Source: Bacteroidota bacterium (GTDB taxonomy: Bacteria; Bacteroidota; Bacteroidia; Chitinophagales; Chitinophagaceae). Taken from it: a DNA stretch of 64,000 bases. Below are positions 1-8,510 of this stretch, piece after piece (the first letter of the stretch is position 1; every line of letters starts with the position of its first letter). The notes beneath the pieces are model-generated. The model had not been told where the DNA came from and did no database searches. It saw nothing but the letters and a program-made list of their open reading frames with translations. The stretch lies in NCBI GenBank assembly GCA_018266455.1, contig JAFEAJ010000008.1, forward strand, positions 248,001-312,000, read 5' to 3'. Made by a program: the position numbers and the translations under genes.

Positions 1-345
1 GCCGGGAGCATTTTGAAATTTTTCCAGGTGAGCGACAATATTAAAATGTTGCACGAACTGGAAAAGCTGGGCCTTAGCCTGAAAAGCGACAGGAATACCA
101 AAGCAACCAGCGGCAGCCTTGATGGTTATACTTTTTTGTTTACCGGAACGCTCACGAAGCTCAAGCGCAGCGAAGCAGAAGAAATGGCAGAAAAGAATGG
201 GGGCAAAATATTATCCGGCGTGAGCAGCAAGCTGAATTATTTGATCGTCGGTGAAGATGCGGGGTCGAAACTGGAGAAAGCCAAAAAAATACCTTCAATC
301 AAAATTTTATCAGAGGAAGAATTCATTCGGCTCGTCAACAAATGA
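1..345 (+). CDS. ligA: NAD-dependent DNA ligase, C-terminal BRCT end (partial)
   Basis: This is the last 114 codons of a gene that starts before the window; the frame is open from base 1. After a short helical stretch typical of the end of the helix-hairpin-helix region, residues from about 37 on form a BRCT domain (GYTFLFTGTL, then GGKILSGVSSKLNYLIVG and the closing KILSEEEF). A BRCT domain following such a segment is characteristic of LigA, which seals nicks in replication and repair using NAD+. The identification rests only on this C-terminus, so the catalytic domain is not visible. The TTG at 13 is an internal codon, not a start. Confidence 0.9.
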   Translation, partial: AGSILKFFQVSDNIKMLHELEKLGLSLKSDRNTKATSGSLDGYTFLFTGTLTKLKRSEAEEMAEKNGGKILSGVSSKLNYLIVGEDAGSKLEKAKKIPSIKILSEEEFIRLVNK

Positions 346-410
346 CAAATATTTTTTTGCATCAACACAATTAGGGGTTCTTTTTCGTAACTTTAATAAA
401 ATTGCATGTT

Positions 411-974
411 ATGATAAAAAAAATGGCCGGCGAAGCATGGAAACCCCTTGAATTTACGGGATGGAAGCAGCTCAGGAAAAAATATGCATTGTCTTCACAT
501 GGCCGGGTGGTAAGCTACACTAACGATATTCACGAAGATGGCAAATTACTGAACGGCTCCATTACCACAGGTTACAAAACGCTTAACCTGCACCGCTCCG
601 GCAGCAATGGCACTTTATACATACATCGCGAAGTAGCCCGCATGTTCTTAAAAAAAGCAAGCCCAAAACAGAAATATGTAGTCCACAGCAATTACAACAA
701 GCTCGACAATACTTCAAAAAATTTAAAATGGGCTACGCTCGAAGAAATGATCGAGCACCAGCAAAAAAGCCCGGCTAAGCTGGCATATAAAAAAATACAG
801 GCAACCCGCACAAAAGGCCTGAAACTTTCTGTGAGCGACGTAAGGAGCATCAAAAAAACCCTTGGCAGCAAAAATAACACCATGCCGATTAAAAGGCTGG
901 CGCAAAAATACGGGGTTAGCGAAATGACTTTATACCGCATCAAAAGTGGCGAAAACTGGGGAAGGGTAAAATAG
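411..974 (+). CDS. NUMOD4/HNH-like protein with C-terminal helix-turn-helix
   Basis: A 187-residue protein. Residues about 8-50 (WKPLEFTGWKQLRKKYALSS, then GRVVSYTND) match the NUMOD4 motif of homing-type endonucleases. The middle has an HNH_3-like segment (HREVARMF, then VVHSNYNKLDN, then NLKWAT). The C-terminus is a helix-turn-helix (IKRLAQKYGVSEMTLYRI). In the usual HNH_3 pattern the histidine is followed by a D-G pair; here it is followed by S-N-Y-N, so nuclease activity is uncertain. I chose ATG 411; a TTG at 402 and an ATG at 423 are alternatives. It stands alone between ligA and a DUF2461 gene, with no intron or phage genes around it. Confidence 0.7.
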   Translation: MIKKMAGEAWKPLEFTGWKQLRKKYALSSHGRVVSYTNDIHEDGKLLNGSITTGYKTLNLHRSGSNGTLYIHREVARMFLKKASPKQKYVVHSNYNKLDNTSKNLKWATLEEMIEHQQKSPAKLAYKKIQATRTKGLKLSVSDVRSIKKTLGSKNNTMPIKRLAQKYGVSEMTLYRIKSGENWGRVK

Positions 975-1080
975 TCATTGAGCGATTACATGGGCCGGGA
1001 AATATTTCGATTGACCTTTTAAAGGAACAGGGCTTTACCAGGTTCCTTTTATTTTTTTAACTTGGCGCATTATCATTTTT

Positions 1081-1749
1081 ATGCTGCAAACATCTACCAT
1101 CAAATTTTTAAAAGAGCTTAAAAAGAACAACAACAAGCCCTGGTTCGATGCCAACAGGGAAAAATACGAAGAAGCAAAAAAAGATTTCGGGCAGTTCATC
1201 CAGTCGGTGATTGACAAGCAGGCCAAAAAAGACCCGTCCGTCAAAGAGCTGAAAGCAAAAGATTGCATGTTCCGCATCAACCGCGATATACGCTTTTCAA
1301 AAGATAAATCTCCTTACAAAACAAACTTTGGGGCGAGCATTAACCGAGGCGGAAAAAAATCAATTTTTGCAGGCTATTATTTTCACTGCGAGCCCGGAGA
1401 AAGTTTTTCCGGTGGCGGGATATGGATGCCCATGCCACCTGAATTGAAAAAAGTGCGCCAGGAAATCGATTACAATTTTGACGAGTTCAAAAAAATCATC
1501 CAATCAAAAAAATTCCAATCGGCTTTTGGAGAACTGTACCGTGGCGATGACATCAGCCTCAGCAAAATACCACAGGGCTTTGAAAAAAATAATCCTGCCG
1601 CTGGCTATCTCAAACTAAAAAGCTTTATTGCAATGAAAAAAATCAGTGAGGCAGACCTTTCTTCCCATAACCTGGAAAAAATCACCCTCACAACATTTGA
1701 TGCGCTGCAGCCCCTGGTGGAATTTATCAACAAAGCATTGGAGGAATAA
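1081..1749 (+). CDS. DUF2461 domain-containing protein (TIGR02453 family)
   Basis: A 222-residue protein that fits the full length of the DUF2461/TIGR02453 family: an N-terminal segment with FLKELKKNNNKPWFDANR, a central FRINRDIRFSKDKSPYKTNF block, and the GGGIWMP motif. No signal peptide or membrane segment is visible, so it should be cytoplasmic. The biochemical function of the family is unknown to me, and the neighbours do not suggest one. The start is the first ATG in the frame. It converges with asd, and a 9-bp hairpin lies between the two stop codons. Confidence 0.85.
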   Translation: MLQTSTIKFLKELKKNNNKPWFDANREKYEEAKKDFGQFIQSVIDKQAKKDPSVKELKAKDCMFRINRDIRFSKDKSPYKTNFGASINRGGKKSIFAGYYFHCEPGESFSGGGIWMPMPPELKKVRQEIDYNFDEFKKIIQSKKFQSAFGELYRGDDISLSKIPQGFEKNNPAAGYLKLKSFIAMKKISEADLSSHNLEKITLTTFDALQPLVEFINKALEE

Positions 1750-1752
1750 ACA

Positions 1753-1784
1753 GTGGCCGATAACAGGGGATGCGCATCGGCCAC
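1753..1784. terminator. Hairpin between convergent DUF2461 and asd genes
   Basis: GTGGCCGAT (1753-1761) pairs perfectly with ATCGGCCAC (1776-1784) around a 14-nt loop. It fills the gap between two convergent stop codons, so it could end transcription from both sides. No T-run follows on either strand, so it is not a classical intrinsic terminator. Confidence 0.45.
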
Positions 1785-1796
1785 CGTGCACTTAAC

Positions 1797-2786
1797 TTAC
1801 AACATCCCTTTTTCCAGAAGATATTCTGCGATCTGCACCGCATTGGTAGCAGCGCCTTTGCGCAGGTTATCGCTCACCACCCACATGTTCAGCGTATTTG
1901 GCTGTGTTTCATCGCGGCGCAGCCGCCCAACAAAAACATCGTCCTTTTCATGCGCATCTTTAGGCATAGGGTATTGTTGAGCTGCGGGGTCATCAACCAC
2001 AACCACCCCTGGTGAATTGCTCAGCAAATTTCTCACTTCAGCTAAGTCAAAATCTTTTTCAAACTCAATGTTCACGGCTTCGCTATGGCCCCCTACAACA
2101 GGTATGCGCACCGTGGTTGAGGTTACGCGTATGGCATCGTCACGCATAATTTTCTTTGTTTCATTAACCATCTTCATCTCTTCCTTGGTGTAGCCATTAT
2201 CAAGAAATACATCAATTTGCGGTATCACATTCAGGTCAATCTGGTACTTGTAAGCCATATCGCCTTTCGTCCCCTTTCTTTCGTTCATCAATTGCGAAAC
2301 CGCTTTTACGCCTGTGCCGGTAACGCTTTGATAAGTAGATACTACAATTCTTTTTGCCTTGTATTTTTTGTGAAGGGGGTTCAATGCCACCACCATTTGA
2401 ATAGTAGAGCAATTGGGATTAGCTATGATTTTATCGTCTTTCGTCAACGCATCTGCATTAATTTCGGGCACTACCAGCTTCTTGGCAGGATCCATTCTCC
2501 ATGCAGAGGAATTGTCGATAACCGTAATGCCGGCTGCCGCAAATTTCGGCGCCCATTCCAACGATGTTCCGCCACCTGCTGAAAATAAAGCTACGGCTGG
2601 CTTTGCTGCAATTGCATCAGCTGCGCTTATTACCTTATAGTTCTTTCCCTTAAATCCCACTTCCTTGCCGATTGATTTTTCTGAAGCAACGGGCAATAGT
2701 TCTGTGACCGGGAAGCTCCGCTCAGCGAGCACTTGTAACATTTTGGTGCCAACCAACCCTGTGGCGCCGACAACTGCAACTTTCAT
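1797..2786 (-). CDS. asd: Aspartate-semialdehyde dehydrogenase
   Basis: A 329-residue enzyme that reduces aspartyl phosphate to aspartate semialdehyde with NADPH, at the branch to lysine/diaminopimelate, threonine and methionine. The nucleotide-binding GATGLVG loop is at residues 7-13, the catalytic cysteine is Cys126 in NPNCST, and a conserved VGGHSEA block supplies the active-site histidine region near residue 240. The length is normal and the start is the ATG directly before the Rossmann strand. It is transcribed alone, convergent with the DUF2461 gene, behind a 361-base upstream region that holds no gene. Confidence 0.96.
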   Translation of the reverse strand: MKVAVVGATGLVGTKMLQVLAERSFPVTELLPVASEKSIGKEVGFKGKNYKVISAADAIAAKPAVALFSAGGGTSLEWAPKFAAAGITVIDNSSAWRMDPAKKLVVPEINADALTKDDKIIANPNCSTIQMVVALNPLHKKYKAKRIVVSTYQSVTGTGVKAVSQLMNERKGTKGDMAYKYQIDLNVIPQIDVFLDNGYTKEEMKMVNETKKIMRDDAIRVTSTTVRIPVVGGHSEAVNIEFEKDFDLAEVRNLLSNSPGVVVVDDPAAQQYPMPKDAHEKDDVFVGRLRRDETQPNTLNMWVVSDNLRKGAATNAVQIAEYLLEKGML

Positions 2787-2964
2787 TTTTATTTTGTTTA
2801 GTGATTAAATTCATTATCCATTTCTTTATGCCATCAACATCATTCCTCGATGGAACATCGTTGCGCCACCCGTTGCACGGAAACAACCCTGCTCAGTTTA
2901 TCATTATAGCCGGCTGCCCTTTCCTATTCCCGCTGTGCCTCAATAATGGCAGCATGCAAATTAA

Positions 2965-2992
2965 AAAGCCTTCCCGGGTTTGGGAAGGCTTT
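2965..2992. terminator. Strong GC-rich hairpin, possible intrinsic terminator
   Basis: AAAGCCTTCCC (2965-2975) pairs perfectly over 11 bp with GGGAAGGCTTT (2982-2992) around a 6-nt loop. A/T-rich sequence flanks both sides, as in bidirectional Bacteroidota terminators. No annotated gene ends nearby on either strand, so it may end an unannotated small transcript or act in the asd leader. Confidence 0.5.
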
Positions 2993-3122
2993 AATTATTT
3001 TGTATACAAAACAATCATACGGCTTCCCTGTCAAACAGTGCCTTGTATGTGTGTTTTGTATGTTTCTTAATTGCCATTGGGCAGCAAAAGTAATTATGAA
3101 CAGGTTTATTCCCAAATTTTTT

Positions 3123-3130
3123 TATTTTTG
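3123..3130 (+). promoter_or_regulatory. Bacteroidota -7 box upstream of the lamin-tail gene
   Basis: TATTTTTG is an exact match to the Bacteroidota TAnnTTTG element, 17 bases before the ATG at 3148. I do not see a convincing -33 TTG at the usual distance. Confidence 0.45.
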
Positions 3131-3147
3131 TTATCAAACCTTTCCTG

Positions 3148-4863
3148 ATGACAAAAAATTCATTCTCCTTATCTGTTCTCTTGCTGGCTTTTCATTTCCT
3201 GGGCGCACAAACTCCCTCCCGATACGACATCATCATTGATGAAATCTTTCCTGATCCAAGCCCATCGATCGGTTTGCCTAACGCAGAATTTATCGAGCTT
3301 AAAAATGTTTCGCAAACGTCTTATAATTTGCGCAACTGGCAAATCAGCCATGGAACCTCAACAGCTACCATCAAAAAGGATGTCATACTGCAACCCGATA
3401 GTTTTGTAATCATTTGCTCGGCCTCTGCTGCAATTGAATACAAAAACTTTGGTTCATCAATTGGCATCCCAGGCTTCCCTTCGCTGAATAATAATGGCAA
3501 TGTTATTTTTTTGAAATCACCTTCTGGCTTGACAGTCCATGCAATTGCCTATAATAAAAGCTGGTACCATAACGACATCAAAAGTGCCGGGGGCTGGTCA
3601 ATTGAAATGATCGACACCAAAAACCCCTGTGCCGGCTCTGACAACTGGAAAGCAAGTATTGATGCGCGGGGCGGAACGCCCGGGCAAAAAAATTCAGTTG
3701 ACGGCATCTATAAAGACAATCGCTCACCTAATTTGTCAAGGACCTACACCATTAACGATACAACTATTGTCGCCGTATTTGATAAAACGGTTGACAGCAG
3801 CAGCGCATCACAGGCTTCAAATTATGATATCGATAATGGCTTCGGCAACCCGATATCGGTGCGCACTTCGGCACCATTGTTCAATGAAGCCGTATTAAAC
3901 CTTTCTTCAAAATTGCAAGCCAGCACCCTTTATCATTTAAATGTAACCGGCATTACAGATTGTTCAGGCAACATTATTAAAAGCAATACTGCAAAAGTTG
4001 GGCTGCCGGTTTTAGCTGATACAAATGATATTGTTATCAATGAAATCCTCTTCAACCCAAAAACCAACGGGTATGATTATGTGGAATTTTATAACAAAAG
4101 CAATAAAATAACCGACATGCAGCAATTGTACGTCGCTACAAGAGAGGTTACGGGCGCACTAAAATCCATCGTGCCATTAAGCCCAGGCCCTTTATTATTT
4201 TTTCCTGGCGAATATTATGTGATCACTGAAAATAAATTATGGGTAGAGCAAAATTATCTAGTACAAAATCCTGACAGACTGCTCCAGCTTGGGTCATTGC
4301 CATCGTTCCCTGACGATGACGGGATTGTTGTGGTATTGAACCAGGGCCAAACTGCATTAGATGAGCTGCATTATGAACACAACTGGCAGCTTGCCCTGAT
4401 CAGCAATGAGGAAGGGATTGCATTAGAAAGAATTGACTACAATAAACCTACCCAAGAACCTGCCAATTGGGCATCTGCAGCATCCACAGCAGGTTTTGGG
4501 ACACCAACCTATCAAAACTCCCAATTCAAAATTCAGGAAGGGCTGAAAGGTGAAATTACCGTTGCCCCAAAAATTTTTTCGCCCGATAATGACGGCTATG
4601 AAGATTATTGCTTCATCAATTACCAACTCCCTAATTCCGGTTTCCTATCGAACATTACTATTTATGACGCATCCGGAAGGCCGGTAAGATTTCTTGCCAA
4701 TAATTCCACACTTGCCCTAACAGGAAGTTTTAAATGGGATGGCCTCGATGATCAACAACAAAGATTGCCAGTTGGGGTTTATATCATTATTACGCAGGTT
4801 TTCGACCTGCGTGGCAAGACAAAACAGTTTAAAAATGTGGTAACCTTAGCCAGGAGATTATAA
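3148..4863 (+). CDS. Secreted lamin-tail-domain protein
   Basis: A 571-residue protein with an N-terminal signal peptide (residues 1-20, hydrophobic SLSVLLLAFHFLGAQ). Two lamin-tail-like domains can be seen, one starting at IIIDEIFPDPSP with AEFIELKNVS (about 27-185) and one at IVINEILFNPKTNGYDYVEFYN (about 293-450). Between them lies an Ig-like block (DKTVDSSSASQASNYDID, then LYHLNVTGITD). The C-terminus (FSPDNDGYEDYC, then NITIYDASGRPVR, then GVYII) resembles the FlgD-like or CHU_C-like end of Bacteroidota surface proteins and may be a type IX secretion signal. The ligand or role is unknown. The flanking PfkB gene is convergent and unrelated. Confidence 0.8.
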   Translation: MTKNSFSLSVLLLAFHFLGAQTPSRYDIIIDEIFPDPSPSIGLPNAEFIELKNVSQTSYNLRNWQISHGTSTATIKKDVILQPDSFVIICSASAAIEYKNFGSSIGIPGFPSLNNNGNVIFLKSPSGLTVHAIAYNKSWYHNDIKSAGGWSIEMIDTKNPCAGSDNWKASIDARGGTPGQKNSVDGIYKDNRSPNLSRTYTINDTTIVAVFDKTVDSSSASQASNYDIDNGFGNPISVRTSAPLFNEAVLNLSSKLQASTLYHLNVTGITDCSGNIIKSNTAKVGLPVLADTNDIVINEILFNPKTNGYDYVEFYNKSNKITDMQQLYVATREVTGALKSIVPLSPGPLLFFPGEYYVITENKLWVEQNYLVQNPDRLLQLGSLPSFPDDDGIVVVLNQGQTALDELHYEHNWQLALISNEEGIALERIDYNKPTQEPANWASAASTAGFGTPTYQNSQFKIQEGLKGEITVAPKIFSPDNDGYEDYCFINYQLPNSGFLSNITIYDASGRPVRFLANNSTLALTGSFKWDGLDDQQQRLPVGVYIIITQVFDLRGKTKQFKNVVTLARRL

Positions 4864-4914
4864 AAGACTGGCCGGTTTGGGGCCTGATGGGCTATTAAAA
4901 GTTCTATGCCACAA

Positions 4915-5835
4915 TCAGACCAGCGCAATATCAAAATTCACCAAATCCACAAATTGCTGGATCCTGCTGTCAATATCAGGCTTAGTGATTTCTCTCAGCC
5001 TGTTTGTGCCGAATTTTTCTACACAGAAACTGGCCATGGCGCTGCCAACAATAATGGCAGTCTTCATATTCTCAAATGAAATGTCTTTTGTTCTTGCCAG
5101 GTGGCCTATAAAACCGCCCGCAAAAGTATCGCCCGCGCCAGTTGGGTCAAACACATCTTCCAATGGCAAAGCCGGCGCAAAAAAAACATGGCCGTCATTG
5201 AATAACAAAGCGCCGTGCTCTCCTTTTTTAATGACCACGTATTTAGGGCCCATTCTTGCAATAACAGCAGCAGCTTTTACTAATGAATATTGGCCGCTTA
5301 ACTGCCTGGCTTCACTGTCGTTCACCAATAGCACATCAACTTTAGTAAGCAGCTTTTCCAAATCGCTCATTGCGGTGTCCATCCAAAAATTCATCGTGTC
5401 CATGGCAATCAACTTCGGCCTTCTCTTCAATTGCTCAATCACATTCAGTTGCACTTGCGGCGCCCAATTGCCCAGCATCAAAAAATCACAATCCTGGTAG
5501 CTATCCGGCAACACCGGCTGAAAAGCCCCTGCTGCATTCAATTCGGTAACCAGTGTGTCACGGGTATTCATATCTAAATGATAGCGGCCTGACCAATAAA
5601 AAGATTTTTCATCTTTTTTAACCTGCACACCTTCCATTGAAACCCCACGCGAAGACAATGCGTCCAATTCTTCTTTCGGGAAATCGCCGCCAATTATTGA
5701 AACCTGCTTCACAGGAATAAAGTTGGTGGCACACCATGCAATATAAGTGGCAGCTCCGCCCACAATTTTATTGCTTTTCCCAAAAGGTGTTTCGATATCA
5801 TCAAAAGCCATTGAGCCAAATACTATTAAAGACAT
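4915..5835 (-). CDS. PfkB-family carbohydrate kinase
   Basis: A 306-residue ribokinase-like kinase that would phosphorylate a sugar or nucleoside with ATP in the cytoplasm. The C-terminal PfkB signature DPTGAGDTFAGG is at residues 230-241, with Asp236 as the expected catalytic base. An N-terminal GGAATYIAW block provides the substrate side, and VNDSEARQL and VIKKGEHGALL are typical core segments. The sequence does not identify the substrate. It is divergent from the TetR gene at 5953; the PaaR-like operator at 5915 sits between them, so some co-regulation cannot be excluded. Confidence 0.85.
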   Translation of the reverse strand: MSLIVFGSMAFDDIETPFGKSNKIVGGAATYIAWCATNFIPVKQVSIIGGDFPKEELDALSSRGVSMEGVQVKKDEKSFYWSGRYHLDMNTRDTLVTELNAAGAFQPVLPDSYQDCDFLMLGNWAPQVQLNVIEQLKRRPKLIAMDTMNFWMDTAMSDLEKLLTKVDVLLVNDSEARQLSGQYSLVKAAAVIARMGPKYVVIKKGEHGALLFNDGHVFFAPALPLEDVFDPTGAGDTFAGGFIGHLARTKDISFENMKTAIIVGSAMASFCVEKFGTNRLREITKPDIDSRIQQFVDLVNFDIALV

Positions 5836-5914
5836 GATTCAAATTTGTTTTATTAAAAAATCGCACAAACCTACAAGAATTTTACCGGACATGCAACCTT
5901 GCAACAGAACCACC

Positions 5915-5928
5915 CTAACACTTGTTAG
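5915..5928. promoter_or_regulatory. PaaR-type operator, copy 1 (upstream of the TetR gene)
   Basis: A 14-bp palindrome CTAACA-CT-TGTTAG. The same palindrome with a different centre occurs at 10196-10209 before paaA. Its layout equals the CNAACGNNCGTTNG site I recall for Thermus thermophilus PaaR, apart from the two central flanking bases. It lies just before a -7 box, as expected for autorepression. Confidence 0.75.
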
Positions 5929-5935
5929 TTTTCAT

Positions 5936-5943
5936 TATTTTTG
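5936..5943 (+). promoter_or_regulatory. -7 box of the TetR gene
   Basis: TATTTTTG matches TAnnTTTG exactly and starts 7 bases after the operator palindrome. The ATG at 5953 follows after 9 bases, so the leader would be very short and bound repressor would block polymerase. Confidence 0.5.
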
Positions 5944-5952
5944 AAACCTGAT

Positions 5953-6543
5953 ATGGCAAGGATCCAAAGCAAAAAGAACAGCACAAAAAAAGAAATCATT
6001 ATAGAAAAAGCTGCCAGGCTATTTCGTGAAAAAGGTTTTGGGGCAGCAAGCATGCGCGATATTGCCGAAACGGTGGGCGTAGAAGCAGCAAGCCTGTACA
6101 ACCATATCCAGTCCAAATCAGAAATCTTACAGGCCATCTGCTTCAAGGTAGCCAATGACTTTATTGCTCAACTGGAAGAAGTGGAAAGAAGCAACGCCTC
6201 CACATTAGAAAAAATGGAAACGATTATTCGGATGCATATCCGGATGATGCTGGAACATTATGAATATGTGTACATCTCCGACCATGAGTGGCGGCATTTG
6301 CCGGAACCTTATCTTTCTAATTTTTTGAACCAGCGCAGGAGTTATCGCAAAAGGCTAAGTGATGTTATTGAAGAAGGCATTCATAAAAATGAAATGAAAA
6401 ATATTGACCCCTATGTTGCTGTACTGACCATATTATCGGCTATTAGCGGTATAGAATCCTGGCACCGGTCGCGCAAAACTACCGGCGCCGAAACCCTGGA
6501 AGAGAATATGGTGAAGTATTTGATCGAGGGGCTAAAAAAATAA
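5953..6543 (+). CDS. paaR: TetR/AcrR-family regulator, probable phenylacetate repressor
   Basis: A 196-residue TetR-type protein. The N-terminal helix-turn-helix covers about residues 12-58 (IIIEKAARLFREKGFGAASM, then DIAETVGVEAASLYNHIQSK), followed by an all-helical ligand domain. The start is ATG 5953; a TTG at 5941 lies inside the -7 box. The assignment to the phenylacetate pathway is an inference from two facts: the gene is close to paaE and paaABCDGI, and a 14-bp palindrome is shared by its own promoter and the paaA promoter. In characterised PaaR proteins the inducer is phenylacetyl-CoA. A role in other acyl-CoA metabolism is the alternative. Confidence 0.75.
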   Translation: MARIQSKKNSTKKEIIIEKAARLFREKGFGAASMRDIAETVGVEAASLYNHIQSKSEILQAICFKVANDFIAQLEEVERSNASTLEKMETIIRMHIRMMLEHYEYVYISDHEWRHLPEPYLSNFLNQRRSYRKRLSDVIEEGIHKNEMKNIDPYVAVLTILSAISGIESWHRSRKTTGAETLEENMVKYLIEGLKK

Positions 6544-6552
6544 ACAAAACTT

Positions 6553-7158
6553 TTATTTTTTATGCTCAAGTGCATAAAACAACCCAACGCTAAATATCCT
6601 TCCTTTAATTGTTCCTCCATTGACTTCACTTTTTTGCAAGTTGGTAAGCCCTAACATGTATCTTGCATTAATGCCTAAGCCTGGCACAAATTGTTTCAAT
6701 TTATATCCAAGGCCAAAGTCCCAGCTAAAATCAACAGAATGGAAATTTTTTGTGTTATTATAGGTCTCTCCGTTTATTACCTCATCTTTATAAGCAAGCA
6801 GAAAACTAACTTGTGGGCCGGTTTCTGCATATACGCCAAAAGGGCTGATGTACTGGAACAAAATAGGCACATTAATAAAATTTGCTTTTGCATTTTCGTT
6901 ATCTCCAGAAAGCAAGTCTTTGACTTTTGCTCCTTCAAGTGAATAAGTTGCTTCAACCTGTGCTGCAAACCTGTCAGATAATGCATAATTTGCAAATGCA
7001 CCAGCATAAAACCTTATATAAGTGGAAGCAGAGAAATTATCAATGTTTGAGAGCTTGACCTTTGAGATATTTATTCCCGCTTTGGGGCCAAAAGAAAGCT
7101 GTGCGCTTGCCACAAAAACGGCCATGATAAAAAACAAAGAAAAGAATAATTCTTTCAT
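6553..7158 (-). CDS. PorT-like outer-membrane beta-barrel protein
   Basis: A 201-residue protein with a signal peptide (residues 1-19, FFSLFFIMAVFVASAQ) and the alternating strand pattern of the Bacteroidota outer-membrane beta-barrel family, beginning with LSFGPKAGINISKV and ending with a short strand (RIFSVGLFYALEHKK). It should sit in the outer membrane. The ligand is unknown. It is divergent from paaE with 103 bases between the starts; whether it helps uptake of aromatic acids cannot be told from sequence. Confidence 0.75.
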   Translation of the reverse strand: MKELFFSLFFIMAVFVASAQLSFGPKAGINISKVKLSNIDNFSASTYIRFYAGAFANYALSDRFAAQVEATYSLEGAKVKDLLSGDNENAKANFINVPILFQYISPFGVYAETGPQVSFLLAYKDEVINGETYNNTKNFHSVDFSWDFGLGYKLKQFVPGLGINARYMLGLTNLQKSEVNGGTIKGRIFSVGLFYALEHKK

Positions 7159-7261
7159 ACAATAGTAGTTGAGATTTGAAATAATATAAAACCGGATTCA
7201 AAATAATGCCTTAATATACCCTTAGCCAATACTAAAAATGAAGTATTTTAAATTGTAAACA

Positions 7262-8347
7262 GTGCCTACACATTTTCATCAACTAACAATCAGGGACATA
7301 CGAATCGAAACTTCGAATTGCATCTCCATTGCATTTAATATCCCCGATAAATTAAAAGAAGAATTTAAGTTTATCCAGGGGCAGAACATTACTGTTAAAG
7401 CAATGGTCATGGGCGAAGAAATCCGCCGCTCTTATTCTATTTGTTCAAGCCCATTGGAAAATGAGCTGCGCATAGCCGTTAAGAAAATCAGCAATGGAAA
7501 ATTCTCCTGTTTTGCCGGGTCATTAAAAAAAGGCGATGACCTGGAAGTGTTGGCGCCTACAGGAAAATTTTACACATCCCTCGATCCCGGTAATAAAAAA
7601 AATTACATCGCATTCGCTGCAGGAAGCGGCATCACGCCTGTGATCTCCATTATTAAAACAGTTTTAGCGACCGAGCAACAAAGCCATTTTACATTGGTAT
7701 ATGGCAACAAAAACCGCAGCTCCATTATTTTTAAAGAAGAACTGGAAGCCATCAAGAACAAATACATGACTAGGTTTGCGATACACTATGTTTTAAGCCG
7801 CGAGCAAACCGATGCGGAAGTCAATCACGGAAGGATAACTATTGAAAAATGCGATATGCTTGCTGAAAAACTGATTGATATCAAAAACCAGGATGAGTTT
7901 TTTATATGCGGGCCAGAGCAAATGATTTTCTCAGTCAAAAAATGGTTGGAGAAAAAACAAATTGATAAAAATAAAATTCATTTTGAATTATTCACGGTGC
8001 CGGGAGAAAACCCAGAAGCCAAAACCGGGAAGCCAATAGTGGGAAAGCTTCAGGCTGAAAATAAAATCAGCCATATCACAGTGAAGCAGGATGGCATAGC
8101 ATTCGGCTTTGACCTTCCCTATGAAGCCGAATCCATTTTAGATGCAGCTATCAGGCAAGGCGCAGATCTTCCTTTTTCATGCAAAGGTGGCGTTTGCAGC
8201 ACCTGCCGCGCTAAACTAATTGAAGGCAAAGTAGCAATGGACCATAATTATGCATTAGAAGCGGATGAGCTGAAAAAAGGGTTTATACTTACCTGCCAGT
8301 CGCATCCCCGCTCAGGAAAAGTAGTGATTGATTTTGATGAGAAGTGA
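7262..8347 (+). CDS. paaE: Phenylacetyl-CoA epoxidase reductase subunit PaaE
   Basis: A 361-residue reductase that passes electrons from NAD(P)H through FAD and a [2Fe-2S] cluster to the PaaABC(D) epoxidase. The FAD-binding RRSYSICSS is at residues 55-63, the NAD-binding GSGITP at 121-126, and the plant-type ferredoxin cysteines are Cys307, Cys312, Cys315 and Cys345. The start is GTG 7262; the only upstream ATG (7238) runs into a stop. It lies 1.9 kb before paaA, separated by an opposite-strand GH30 gene, and I see no copy of the palindromic operator in front of it. Confidence 0.92.
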   Translation: MPTHFHQLTIRDIRIETSNCISIAFNIPDKLKEEFKFIQGQNITVKAMVMGEEIRRSYSICSSPLENELRIAVKKISNGKFSCFAGSLKKGDDLEVLAPTGKFYTSLDPGNKKNYIAFAAGSGITPVISIIKTVLATEQQSHFTLVYGNKNRSSIIFKEELEAIKNKYMTRFAIHYVLSREQTDAEVNHGRITIEKCDMLAEKLIDIKNQDEFFICGPEQMIFSVKKWLEKKQIDKNKIHFELFTVPGENPEAKTGKPIVGKLQAENKISHITVKQDGIAFGFDLPYEAESILDAAIRQGADLPFSCKGGVCSTCRAKLIEGKVAMDHNYALEADELKKGFILTCQSHPRSGKVVIDFDEK

Positions 8348-8510
8348 GCCTTTGAAAAGGATTTCTCAGATAAAAATTTGTCATCTTTTTTTCATCTGTC
8401 AATTGCCTGATAAAATCCCAGGAGACGAATTGTGCAACGCCAGAATGCCCCATAGCAGCAATGCTGCCTGGTGCAAACAATATCCCTTCGCGTTTTTTTA
8501 AGTTCGATCA

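Larger units (their letters stand above)
2787..3147. other. Gene-free divergent region upstream of asd
   Basis: This stretch separates asd (minus) from the lamin-tail gene (plus). It holds a strong hairpin at 2965-2992, a small hairpin CGATG-GAA-CATCG near 2857, and the -7 box of the plus-strand gene at 3123. I see no coding frame with recognisable protein content and no riboswitch class I can name in the asd leader, although the length would allow a structured leader or a small RNA. Confidence 0.4.

Noticed and set aside
2787..2964. Possible riboswitch in the asd leader.
   Set aside because: I looked for lysine, SAM, TPP and cobalamin signatures on the minus strand and found none. Only an unspecific hairpin remains.
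7159..7261. A possible third PaaR operator upstream of paaE.
   Set aside because: Only a loose TTAG...CTAA pair is present; the half-sites and spacing do not match CTAACA-N2-TGTTAG.
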